DNA of 64,000 nt, from assembly GCA_016712345.1 (NCBI GenBank), contig JADJRH010000001.1:1240001-1304000 (forward strand), written 5' to 3'. The stretch comes from Polyangiaceae bacterium. Its GTDB lineage: Bacteria; Myxococcota_A; Polyangia; Polyangiales; Polyangiaceae. The notes beneath the pieces are model-generated. The model made no database searches and was not told the origin of the DNA. It saw only the letters and a list, made by a program, of their open reading frames with translations. Both the position numbers and the translations under genes were made by a program. This document shows positions 18,016 to 26,649 of the stretch, piece after piece; position 1 is the first letter of the stretch, and every line of letters starts with the position of its first letter.

Positions 18016-18840
18016 TCAGTCGGCGTTGAGAAAGTCGTCGATTAGGCGGCGAGCGAGGCTGATCGGCGGGGGCAACATGGGCATTTCGGATCGGTTAAAC
18101 CACGCCGCTTCTTCAAGTTCGGATGTGTCCACAACGATGTCCCCGGACAGGTAGTCGGCCACGAACCCGATCATGATCTGGTGAGGAAACGGCCAAGGCT
18201 GGCTGCCGAAGTAGCGAACATTGTGTACACGCACTCCGGTTTCTTCAAGAACCTCGCGCGCGACACATTCTTCGAGTGTTTCTCCGGGCTCAAGAAAGCC
18301 CGCTACGAGCCCGTACATGCCCTTTGGAAAGCGGGATTGACGCGTCATTAGAATGTGATCGCCGCGCACAACGCGAACAATCATTGCCGGCACAACAGGG
18401 GGATAAAAGTCTCGATCGCATGGGTCGCAGCGCTTGGCGCGTTCGGTTTGTTTGAGCGCAAGGGGGCCGCCGCATCCGCCGCAAAAGCGATGATTTTTGT
18501 CCCAATATTGGATTTGAAAAGCCAACCCGGCAGCGGCAAATTCGCTTGGATCCAAGGCAAAAAAAGCCCGGCGAAGGTCGAGATATTGGTGACCGGTAAC
18601 CTCGGGTGCGTCTTTCTGAAGCTCCGCGGCAACGCAGCCGACACCGTTCAACGCGCCGATGTACTGCGCGCGTATGACCTCCAACCCAAGCGACAAAAAC
18701 TCGTCCCTTCGGAGCGGAGAGGCCCCTTTGCCGCCGGTTGATTTGAGGAGCAGCTGCGGACCTCGAAATGGAAACCAGAACGCCTCGTCGTCGGGCACGG
18801 TGGGCAAAAACGCGGACTCAAACGATGCCGGGTCGATCAC
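18016..18840 (-). CDS. nudC: NAD+ diphosphatase / RNA-decapping Nudix hydrolase
   Basis: The 274-residue product has the full NudC layout: an N-terminal domain, a zinc ribbon (CGGCGG followed by CDPCD), and a Nudix box GFLEPGETLEECVAREVLEETGV, here given only to show the G-x5-E-x7-REVxEExG pattern (about residues 178-200). The family-specific SQPWPFPHQIM follows. NudC hydrolyses NADH/NAD+ and removes NAD caps from RNA. It is transcribed towards rpsI and diverges from the SDR gene, whose start is 34 bases away. Confidence 0.93.
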   Translation of the reverse strand: MIDPASFESAFLPTVPDDEAFWFPFRGPQLLLKSTGGKGASPLRRDEFLSLGLEVIRAQYIGALNGVGCVAAELQKDAPEVTGHQYLDLRRAFFALDPSEFAAAGLAFQIQYWDKNHRFCGGCGGPLALKQTERAKRCDPCDRDFYPPVVPAMIVRVVRGDHILMTRQSRFPKGMYGLVAGFLEPGETLEECVAREVLEETGVRVHNVRYFGSQPWPFPHQIMIGFVADYLSGDIVVDTSELEEAAWFNRSEMPMLPPPISLARRLIDDFLNAD

Positions 18841-18874
18841 AGTTGTTCGTTAACACGAAGTCGCGCTTTCGAGC

Positions 18875-20086
18875 ATGACGAGAACAAAGCAACAAGGTGA
18901 TACCCTCACGGGCCGAATGGCTCGGCCGGGCTACCAAAGCGTTGTTTTGATCACAGGGTTTCCGTCATTTTTGGCGCAAAAACTGGCGCTTTTTCTGCTC
19001 CACAACGAACCCGGCACGCTCATCGTCGCGCTCGTTTTGCCTAAGCTCGTTGTTGAAGCGCGTCGCGTGATCGACTCGCTTGATCTCGCCGATCGAGAGC
19101 GGGTGGTTTTGCTCGAAGGTGACGCCGCTGCGATCGATCTCGGGCTTTCAGGAGCGGAGCTGCGGCAACTCGCCCGCGATGTCGATCGCATTCATCACGC
19201 GGCGCATGCCGGTTTTCTCGGCGTGGATAAACCCACGGCACACGCGCTGAACGTGGTCGGCGCAGGTGAGATCGTTGAGGTTGCGCGCTTGATGAACAAC
19301 CTTCAGCACCTTGTTTTCCACTCAACCGCGTTTGTCGCCGGCAGCGCATCGGGCACGGTGTTTGAAGAGGATCTGTCGGAGCGAACAACGTATCGAACGG
19401 TGATCGAGCAAACGCGCGCCGACGGCGAACGCGTCATCGCCCGAGCGCAAAAGAATCTGCCGATCTCGATCGTTCGGCCGACAATGATTGTGGGCGACTC
19501 CACAACCGGTGAGATCGATCGCCTCGATCTTCCCTATCTGTTCGTGCTGCTGCTTCTCGCGGCGCCCGCGGATCTGGCGCTGCCGATCGGGTCGTTCGGT
19601 GATGCGCCGCTGCATGTCGTGCCCATCGACTTTGTGGTGCGCGCATCGGTGGCCATCGGCAAAGAACCGCGCGCGATCGGGAGGACATTTCATTTGCGTG
19701 ATCCGCAGCCAATGCCCATTCGGCAGTTTGTGACGCGTGTACACCAAATTCGAGCGCAGCGTTCTGCGTGGGTGGAGCTTTCAACACTGGCGCGTTCAAT
19801 GTTTCGAACACCTGGGATTGAAGGGTATTTGCGCAGCCCGAAGTCGCTCGTTGAGCAGCTTCTCACAAGTGTACACTTTGATGCGCGCAACGCCGATGCC
19901 GTCTTGGATCCGCTGGGCATTGTGTGCCCCTCGCTGCCAACCTACGTGGAGCGAATGGTGACCGCTGTTGAAGAACGGCTTGTCGGCCGCTCGAATGTTG
20001 CAGGAAACAAGCCCTTGTCCGACGCTTTTGCTAGAGAAGAACCAAGCACCGATGCGGCTTCGCACGACACCGACGCAATGGACTGA
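18875..20086 (+). CDS. SDR-family NAD(P)-binding protein
   Basis: The 403-residue product has an extended-SDR / fatty-acyl-CoA-reductase-like Rossmann domain. The nucleotide-binding start reads LITGFPSFLAQKLA (a TGxxGxxG-like loop with Ser/Leu changes), then DRIHHAAHAGFLG, NVVGAGEIVEVAR and HSTAFVAG, then SIVRPTMIVGDS. The usual catalytic Tyr-x3-Lys is not evident: the Tyr in TTYRTVIEQTR is followed by no Lys at the expected place, so catalysis is uncertain. It may act on a lipid or nucleotide-sugar substrate. The SGNH hydrolase gene starts inside its last 35 bases. Confidence 0.75.
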   Translation: MTRTKQQGDTLTGRMARPGYQSVVLITGFPSFLAQKLALFLLHNEPGTLIVALVLPKLVVEARRVIDSLDLADRERVVLLEGDAAAIDLGLSGAELRQLARDVDRIHHAAHAGFLGVDKPTAHALNVVGAGEIVEVARLMNNLQHLVFHSTAFVAGSASGTVFEEDLSERTTYRTVIEQTRADGERVIARAQKNLPISIVRPTMIVGDSTTGEIDRLDLPYLFVLLLLAAPADLALPIGSFGDAPLHVVPIDFVVRASVAIGKEPRAIGRTFHLRDPQPMPIRQFVTRVHQIRAQRSAWVELSTLARSMFRTPGIEGYLRSPKSLVEQLLTSVHFDARNADAVLDPLGIVCPSLPTYVERMVTAVEERLVGRSNVAGNKPLSDAFAREEPSTDAASHDTDAMD

Positions 20087-21428
20087 GCGCCTTTCCCGGA
20101 GAAAGTTGGGCGGGTTTGGTTGTTTAATGCTTGCCCCGTTTGCGCTCGTCCATTGCGGAACTGCGCGCGAACAGGGCGCACCGGAGCGAACGGCGGCGTC
20201 CACAGCGGCGGCGCAGACAAGCGTCACCGCACCGACAACAATCGCGGTTGACGCCGACGCGGGGACCGACGCCGACGCGGGGGACGGCGGCACCGCGGAG
20301 ACGGCGGAACGCCCGGCGCCGTTGCCCAAGCGTGAAGGTGATCTCGCCCGCTTCTACACCGCGCTCGATGCATTAAAAGCGGGCACTCGCAAAGACCACG
20401 TGCGCATTTTATGGCTCGGTGATTCGCACGGTCAGGCCGACTTTTGGAGCGGCAAACTCCGCTCAATTCTGCAAAAGCGTTTTGGCAACGGCGGGCCGGG
20501 ATTTGTACACCTCGGATATAAGGGGTATCGGCACGACGGGGTGGAAGTGATCATTAAAGAAAAATGGAGCATTGCGCCCAAAAACCCGGCGGCGAGCAAC
20601 AAAGCCGGTGATGGGATATTCGGCCTCGGCGGGGTGCTTATGACACCTAAAGAACCGGGGGCTGAAGCAGGCGTTGAAATCAAAGACACGTCGCTCACCG
20701 GCAAGTTGAAATGGGATTTGTGCGTTCGATTCAATAGAGCCGGAGATGAAATCACTGCCAATATCACCGGTAAAAAGCCCATTAAACTGAAAGCGAGTGG
20801 CAAAGCGAGCGAGCGGTCGGCTTTGGTGCACTCTCCTTTCGCCACGGATCCGGTTGAGAAGGGAATGCGCCTAATGGTGCAACCATCGGCCGGATACCCT
20901 TCGCTATGCGGCGTTGTTATTGAAACAGATCCATTGGAAAGCCCCGGCGTTGTATTGGACGTTGCCGGTATCAACGGTGCGAGGTACACAACCGCATTGG
21001 GGTGGAACGAAGAGGCATGGACCGCCGAGTTTATGCGTCGCTCGCCGGAACTCGTTATTTTTGAATACGGAACCAATGAATCGGGTGACGTTGGCATTAA
21101 AGCCGAAGTTTATGAAGAGCGCGCTGCCAAACTTGTGGAGCGGGTACGCAATAAGAAACCAGATATTGACTGCGCCATATTGGCACCCACGGAACGTTCG
21201 GACCAAGAGGAGCGCTCAGCCCGCATTCGAGACATTCTGAAGGCGGCGGCCAAAACGAACAAATGTTGGTTTTGGGACACCATTGACGTGATGGGCGGCA
21301 AAGGCTCCATGCGCAAATGGACGCTTGAAAATCCGCCCAAAGGAGCGAAGGACGGGGTTCACCTGACGGTGAGAGGGTATTACTCGCTCGGGGAACGTTT
21401 GGCCGACGACTTAATGCAAAAGTATTAA
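20052..21428 (+). CDS. SGNH/GDSL-type hydrolase lipoprotein
   Basis: The 458-residue product has a long basic N-terminus and a signal peptide with lipobox (ALVHC), then an Ala/Asp/Gly linker with a repeated DADAG motif. Its catalytic domain shows SGNH block I as LWLGDSHGQADFW (Ser nucleophile), block III as FEYGTNESGD, and block V as DGVHLTVRGY (Asp and His). It resembles surface acyl-esterases or O-acetyl-modifying enzymes. The start was set by the signal peptide; it overlaps the upstream SDR gene by 35 bases, so the two are likely co-expressed. Confidence 0.82.
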   Translation: MRLRTTPTQWTERLSRRKLGGFGCLMLAPFALVHCGTAREQGAPERTAASTAAAQTSVTAPTTIAVDADAGTDADAGDGGTAETAERPAPLPKREGDLARFYTALDALKAGTRKDHVRILWLGDSHGQADFWSGKLRSILQKRFGNGGPGFVHLGYKGYRHDGVEVIIKEKWSIAPKNPAASNKAGDGIFGLGGVLMTPKEPGAEAGVEIKDTSLTGKLKWDLCVRFNRAGDEITANITGKKPIKLKASGKASERSALVHSPFATDPVEKGMRLMVQPSAGYPSLCGVVIETDPLESPGVVLDVAGINGARYTTALGWNEEAWTAEFMRRSPELVIFEYGTNESGDVGIKAEVYEERAAKLVERVRNKKPDIDCAILAPTERSDQEERSARIRDILKAAAKTNKCWFWDTIDVMGGKGSMRKWTLENPPKGAKDGVHLTVRGYYSLGERLADDLMQKY

Positions 21429-21465
21429 AAACTCCGCGGGGCGCGCAGTAAAAAACACCAGCTGC

Positions 21466-22242
21466 CTAGTTTAATTCGCGACTGCCACTCATAATGCCTC
21501 GTTCACCACCGAGCGTGTCGAGATCGCGTTTCACTTCATCCGTTGGGGTGAGCACGAAAAGGCGAGCGAGCACATCGCGCTCACGGTCCTTGTCGCCGCG
21601 ATTCGAATAAACACCCCTCAGATTGGACAACATTCGAATAAGGATCTGCCGCGGCGTTGCACCTTCGAGCATGCGCGCATCGGGATCACGCGGGTTGCCC
21701 GTTGTTTTGGCCAATAGGTTGCGAAGGTCGGCCTGCGTCATCAGGTGACCCGCAAATGGATCGGCTACGTAGAGCCCGTTTGGAGCGGGGCTGCGCACCA
21801 AAAAGTGTCCGGGAAAAGATACGCCCTGCGCCTCAACGCCGGCGCGTTTGCAGACCTCGGTGATCACAAGCGCGAGCGTGATCGGAATTCCCGTGCGCCG
21901 CTCCAGCACGTCGTTCAGATAGCTGTTTCGCGGGTCGTAGTAGTCCTCGCTGTTGCCGCGAAACTTCACCTCTTCGTAAAGAAAACGCAGCACGCGCTCG
22001 ATGCCGGGTCGGTCCGAAGGCTCGGCGAGAATTCGGCGGGCTCGCCGACCCAATTCGTCAAGCATGGCGATGTATCGCCCGACATCAATGCCGGGATACT
22101 CAATCTCGGCGATGAGTAACGCCGCCTGTGCGAGATCAAGTTCCGCGTCCGGCCGCGATAGAACGTGCGCAAACAGTGTGAGGCTCGGGGAGGGCACGGA
22201 CGGATTGTAGCCAAAACGCCGTTGGTGCGCGGAAGGACGCAT
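21466..22242 (-). CDS. SirB1-family transglutaminase-like protein
   Basis: The product, up to 258 residues, has the SirB1 N-terminal transglutaminase-like domain: FLYEEVKFRGNSEDYYDPRN, NDVLERRTGIPITLALV and GVSFPGHFLVR. A short TPR-like tail follows (RMLSNLRGVYSNRGDKDRE). SirB1-type proteins are common but biochemically obscure. The start is uncertain: ATG 22242 is used here, GTG 22197 is the alternative. With ATG 22242 only three bases separate it from the start of the divergent addB-like gene. Confidence 0.8.
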   Translation of the reverse strand: MRPSAHQRRFGYNPSVPSPSLTLFAHVLSRPDAELDLAQAALLIAEIEYPGIDVGRYIAMLDELGRRARRILAEPSDRPGIERVLRFLYEEVKFRGNSEDYYDPRNSYLNDVLERRTGIPITLALVITEVCKRAGVEAQGVSFPGHFLVRSPAPNGLYVADPFAGHLMTQADLRNLLAKTTGNPRDPDARMLEGATPRQILIRMLSNLRGVYSNRGDKDRERDVLARLFVLTPTDEVKRDLDTLGGERGIMSGSRELN

Positions 22243-22245
22243 GCG

Positions 22246-25200
22246 ATGGTACGCCGCGTGGGAACCCCCACGATTTTTTCGTCCCCTCGGGCACACGAGC
22301 GTCTTGAAGAAGCGCTTCGTCATCTTCGCGCGCGCACGCGCGGCGCGGAAGGGCTGGCGGTTGGAGCTTCGCTCGACGCGTTGACCGATCTCTACGCGGT
22401 TTTGGCGCGCGAAGGCCGCGCTGTTTTCGGTGAACATCGCACCACGTTGATGCGGCTTGCAGCGCAGCTCGCAGCACCTCGATTGGCTGCAAAAAATCTG
22501 TCGCCCGCGGGCCCGCTGCCGCTCGAAGCTCTCTGCGCACGCGTCGTTGCGTCGCTGCATTTAAAAGGGGCGCTTGGGCGGTTCAGCGATGTGGCCACAA
22601 GACCGGGATTGCCACGGGCGATCGCTCGCACGCTTCGAGAGCTTCGCGCGGCGGATGTGTCCACCCACGAACTTGAAAAAATCGATGCTGACCTGGCTTT
22701 GATTCTAGTTGAATACGAAGCCGAACTTTTGCGCCACGGCCTGGCGGATCGGGCGCTCGTGCTTCGTGTCGCAACAGAACGTGTACACAAAGGCGACACA
22801 CCTCTCGCAAAGCTGCCGCTGCTCCTGTTCGACGTAAAAGTGGAGCCCGGGCTTGAAACGAAGTTTGTCGCAGCCGTCGCGGCCGGCTCACCAAGTGTAC
22901 TCGCAACAGTCCCGCACGGTGATACGCGCACCGAAGACGCTCTCTCGCTCGCGCTGCAAACCGATGTGGTCCGCTCCACGATCTCGCACCGCGGCTCATC
23001 TCTCGAACGTTTGCAAAGCTACCTGTTTGAAGAACGCGAGTTGCCGAGAGCCTCGCTCGGTTCAGATGTGATGGTGATCTCCGCACCCGGTGAAAGCCGC
23101 GAATGTGTGGAGGTCGTGCGCGTACTTCGAGATGAGGCGGAACGTGGGACACCGTTCGACGAAATGGCCGTTCTGCTTCGAACACCCGGTTCGTACAGAC
23201 CGCACTTGGTGGAAGCGCTTCGACGCGCCGGCATTCCGGCCGCGTTCACGTTCGGAACGAAAACGCCCGACCCCGCGGGACGCGCTTTTCTCGCGTTGCT
23301 CGCGTGTGCGGCCGAGGATTATTCCGCGCCTCGTTTCGCCGAGTATTTGTCGCTTGGTGAAGTGCCCGACGCCACGTTGGCGGGTGAACCTCCACCCGCC
23401 GCACCCGCTACCGAGCGATGGGCAGTGCCCGATGAAGAGATGTTGCCTCTTGCAATGGCGCGCGCTGCGGCAACCGACGAAGACGCCGAAGGTGAAGGTG
23501 TACCCGAGATCGCCGAGACAGCACCGGTCGCCGCGGGAAGTCTTCGAACCCCGAGGAGATGGGAACACTTTCTCACCGAGGCCGCGGTGATCGGCGGTGA
23601 GCCGCGTTACGCAGAGCGTTTGGATCGCCTGAAAAACCAGTACGAAGCGTCTCTCACAGGGATCGAAGATCCGGAGAGTCTGGACGGTATTCGCATCCGG
23701 CGCGATCTCGACGACCTCGCACGTCTGCGAGCGTTTGCGCTGCCTCTCATTGAGCAGCTCGCAACCCTTCCAAAGCAAGCTCTTTGGGGCGAGTGGCTCG
23801 ACAAACTTGGAGCGCTCGCAACACGCGCGATCCGAACGCCGGCCCGCGTGCTTTCGGTGCTCGCGGAGCTTCTGCCAATGAGCACCGTGGGGCCTGTGGA
23901 GTTGTCGGAAGTTCGACTCGTGTTGGGCCAGCGCTTGGCGGATCTCGTCGCCCTTAAAAAAGAAAAACGCTACGGCCGCGTGCTTGTCGGACCCATTGAA
24001 GCCGCACGTGGAATGGCCTTCGACGTGGTGATTGTTCCCGGCCTCGCGGAGCGTCTCTTCCCTCAAAAAGTCACCGAAGATCCCATCATGCCCGATGGCG
24101 CGCGGCGGGCTCTTGCGCTCATGCAATCCGCGCTCGAAACCAACGACGATCGCATTGAGAAAGAACGCCTCGCGCTCAAGATCGCTGTCGGCTCCGCGAA
24201 AAAGCGCGCGGTGCTCACGTACCCGCGCGTCGACATGGATCAGTCGCGACCGCGAGTTCCCTCGTTTTACGGGCTCGAAGTGTTGCGTGCAGCCGAAGGA
24301 CGGTTGCCCGGGTTTGATGAAATGGCACGACGCGCCGAGCAGGGCGGCGCTGCACGCATTGGTTGGCCCGCGCCTGAAAAAAGCCACGACGCGATCGACG
24401 ACGCCGAGCACGACCTCGCGCTTCTCGAAGAGCTGTTTCGCCTTCCTGAAGCTGAAACCGACGGCAACGCTCGGTACCTTTTGAGCGTCAATCCGCACCT
24501 CGCGCGCGCCCTTCGATTTCGTGCGCAGCGCTGGGAAGTGCCACGTTTCACGGGCGCCGACGGCCTCGTGATGCGCGAAGAAAAACGCAACAACGTGGTG
24601 GTGAAAAAGCCGCTCTCCGCCGCGATCGAAGCGCTCAAAAAACACTCACTCCAAAATCGCAGTTTTTCACCCACCGCTTTGCAAACGTTCGCGAGCTGCC
24701 CGTACAAGTTTTTGCTCTACACGGTGTACAAACTCGCGCCCCGTGAAACACCCAGTCCCATCGAAGAACTCGACGCCCTTTCGCGCGGATCGCTGGTTCA
24801 CGAAACCCAGTTTGAGTTACTTCAAAGCCTTCAAAATAAGGGGTTATTGCCCTTCAGCCGCGACATGCTCGAAGCCGCCCGCAAGGAGCTTTACGAGGTG
24901 CTCACCGGCGTTTCCAATCGATACAAAAATGATCTTCTGCCCTCTATCGAGCGCGTGTGGGAAGACACGGTTGCGGGCATCTACGCCGACCTGATTGAGT
25001 GGCTCAAACTTGTCACACGCGATGCGGAAGAACGCGGCTGGCAGCCTTCGTATTTTGAGCTTTCGTTTGGTCTGCCCGATCGCAAAGAGGCCGACGCAAA
25101 CAGCCAAGACGAGCCCGTACCGCTCGACTGTGGCCTGCGCCTGCGCGGTTCGATCGATCTCGTTGAAAAAAGACGCGACGGCTCGCTGCGCGCAACAGAT

Positions 25201-25584
25201 CACAAAACCGGAAAGGCGCGCGCTGAAGAGGGTGAGCGCATCGCCGGAGGCGAACGTTTGCAGGCCGTGCTCTACGCGCTCGCACTCGAAAAGTTATTTC
25301 CCAAAGCGCGCGTGGAAGGTGGACGCCTCTTTTATTGCACCTCGGCGGGCGGCTTTGAAAACGTGCAAGTGCCTTTAGATCTAGACGCACGCGAAAAGGC
25401 CGACGTCGTTGCGTACACAATTGGACAGGCGATCGACACCGCATTTTTGCCTGCCGCACCCGCACCGGGAGCGTGCCGCTTTTGTGACTACCGCCCCGTT
25501 TGCGGTCCCTACGAAGAAGAGCGCATTCGGCGAAAACGCCCCGATGAACTCATGGCGTTGAAAAAGCTGAGGGAGCAGACATGA
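22246..25584 (+). CDS. addB: AddB-like PD-(D/E)XK exonuclease subunit
   Basis: The 1,112-residue product matches the AddB half of AddAB-type helicase-nucleases that process double-strand breaks. The N-terminal two-thirds is helicase-like, but I see no intact Walker A, so that part is probably structural. The C-terminal domain (from about residue 800) is a RecB-family nuclease. It has FSPTALQTFASCPYKF, the metal-binding GSIDLVEKR and the lysine-bearing TDHKTGK. The C-terminal CRFCDYRPVC, with the earlier Cys in ASCPYKF, fits the 4Fe-4S cluster that staples AddB nucleases. It overlaps the addA-like start by 4 bases (ATGA). The family is divergent, so the subunit name is by domain and context. 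Confidence 0.8.
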   Translation: MVRRVGTPTIFSSPRAHERLEEALRHLRARTRGAEGLAVGASLDALTDLYAVLAREGRAVFGEHRTTLMRLAAQLAAPRLAAKNLSPAGPLPLEALCARVVASLHLKGALGRFSDVATRPGLPRAIARTLRELRAADVSTHELEKIDADLALILVEYEAELLRHGLADRALVLRVATERVHKGDTPLAKLPLLLFDVKVEPGLETKFVAAVAAGSPSVLATVPHGDTRTEDALSLALQTDVVRSTISHRGSSLERLQSYLFEERELPRASLGSDVMVISAPGESRECVEVVRVLRDEAERGTPFDEMAVLLRTPGSYRPHLVEALRRAGIPAAFTFGTKTPDPAGRAFLALLACAAEDYSAPRFAEYLSLGEVPDATLAGEPPPAAPATERWAVPDEEMLPLAMARAAATDEDAEGEGVPEIAETAPVAAGSLRTPRRWEHFLTEAAVIGGEPRYAERLDRLKNQYEASLTGIEDPESLDGIRIRRDLDDLARLRAFALPLIEQLATLPKQALWGEWLDKLGALATRAIRTPARVLSVLAELLPMSTVGPVELSEVRLVLGQRLADLVALKKEKRYGRVLVGPIEAARGMAFDVVIVPGLAERLFPQKVTEDPIMPDGARRALALMQSALETNDDRIEKERLALKIAVGSAKKRAVLTYPRVDMDQSRPRVPSFYGLEVLRAAEGRLPGFDEMARRAEQGGAARIGWPAPEKSHDAIDDAEHDLALLEELFRLPEAETDGNARYLLSVNPHLARALRFRAQRWEVPRFTGADGLVMREEKRNNVVVKKPLSAAIEALKKHSLQNRSFSPTALQTFASCPYKFLLYTVYKLAPRETPSPIEELDALSRGSLVHETQFELLQSLQNKGLLPFSRDMLEAARKELYEVLTGVSNRYKNDLLPSIERVWEDTVAGIYADLIEWLKLVTRDAEERGWQPSYFELSFGLPDRKEADANSQDEPVPLDCGLRLRGSIDLVEKRRDGSLRATDHKTGKARAEEGERIAGGERLQAVLYALALEKLFPKARVEGGRLFYCTSAGGFENVQVPLDLDAREKADVVAYTIGQAIDTAFLPAAPAPGACRFCDYRPVCGPYEEERIRRKRPDELMALKKLREQT

Positions 25585-26642
25585 GCCGCATGTCGTCGCA
25601 CCCGCCGCTGCCACCTCCGGCGAGTCTGCGCCTTCTTCCAGACGGTGAAGCGCGACGCCGCATCCGCGAAGATCTCGACAAAACATTCGTTGTTGAAGCC
25701 GCGGCCGGCACTGGAAAAACCACCGAACTGACAGCTCGCATTGTGGCCCTTCTCGCCGCCGGCCACGCTGAACTCGACAGCATTGTTGCCGTTACGTTCA
25801 CCGAAAAAGCGGCGGGCGAAATGAAACTTCGACTACGCGCCGCAATTGAACGAGCCCGCACCGCCGACGACGTTTTGCCCGAGGTTCGAGCCAATCTCGA
25901 CAGATCGCTTTCCATGCTCGAAGCCGCGCGCATCGGGACAATTCACTCCCTCTGCTCCGATCTTTTGCACGAGCACCCGCTCGAAGCGAAAGTCGATCCG
26001 CTGTTTGAAGTGGGCGCCGAAGACGAAGCGGAGCGCCTCTTCGATCAAGCGTTTGATCACTGGTTTGCCGAGGCACTTCGCGAACCGCCCGAAGGTGTAC
26101 GCCGCATGTTACGCAGGCGTCCGCGCGGCCGCGATCGCAGCACGCCGCGTGAGATCCTCCGCGACGCGGCGTACCGTTTGGCCGATCGCCGCGACTTTGA
26201 CGGCGCATGGCGGCGCGACCCGTGGAATCGAACCGAAGCACTCACACACGTGATCCTCGCTCTGCGCGCCGCGGCTTCGGTGGCGGGCCCCAAAACACCG
26301 AACGAAAAAGACTTTGTCGGTCGCAATCTCTTCAAGATCGCGCGGTACCTCGAAGAGCTTGATCGGCGCGAAGCTGTGCGGGGACGCGACGAAGACGGCC
26401 TGGAAGCAGAACTTCGCGACGTGGCGCGCTGGAGTGAATGGCGATGGCGCGGCGGCGGCTTTTCGTGCGTCGTCTCACGCGATGAAGCCATTGCCCTTCG
26501 CGACGCCGCCAAACGCGCAACCGATGAGTTTTTGGATCGGGCGAGCGCCGATCTCGCAGCGCGCCTGTTCCACGAACTCCAGCCCTTGTTGGCTGAATAC
26601 GAGCGGCTGAAAAAGCGCGCCGGTCGCCTCGATTTTTCTTGA
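25581..26642 (+). CDS. addA: AddA-like UvrD/Rep helicase, N-terminal part (frameshifted)
   Basis: These 353 residues carry the front of a UvrD/AddA helicase: Walker A AAAGTGKTTELTARI (about residue 40), VAVTFTEKAAGEMK (motif Ia) and IGTIHSLCSDLL (motif Ib). The frame then ends in TGA directly after KKRAGRLDF. Homologous helicases continue DFLDLLLYTR, and exactly that sequence follows in the +1 frame, so the break is a one-base insertion in the T-run at 26633-26637 or a programmed slip. The gene overlaps addB by 4 bases. Confidence 0.82.
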   Translation: MSRMSSHPPLPPPASLRLLPDGEARRRIREDLDKTFVVEAAAGTGKTTELTARIVALLAAGHAELDSIVAVTFTEKAAGEMKLRLRAAIERARTADDVLPEVRANLDRSLSMLEAARIGTIHSLCSDLLHEHPLEAKVDPLFEVGAEDEAERLFDQAFDHWFAEALREPPEGVRRMLRRRPRGRDRSTPREILRDAAYRLADRRDFDGAWRRDPWNRTEALTHVILALRAAASVAGPKTPNEKDFVGRNLFKIARYLEELDRREAVRGRDEDGLEAELRDVARWSEWRWRGGGFSCVVSRDEAIALRDAAKRATDEFLDRASADLAARLFHELQPLLAEYERLKKRAGRLDFS

Positions 26643-26649
26643 TCTGCTA

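Noticed and set aside
23062..24645. 527-residue minus-strand frame inside the addB-like gene
   Set aside because: The plus-strand gene has clear nuclease motifs; the long antisense frame is an effect of high GC codon usage.
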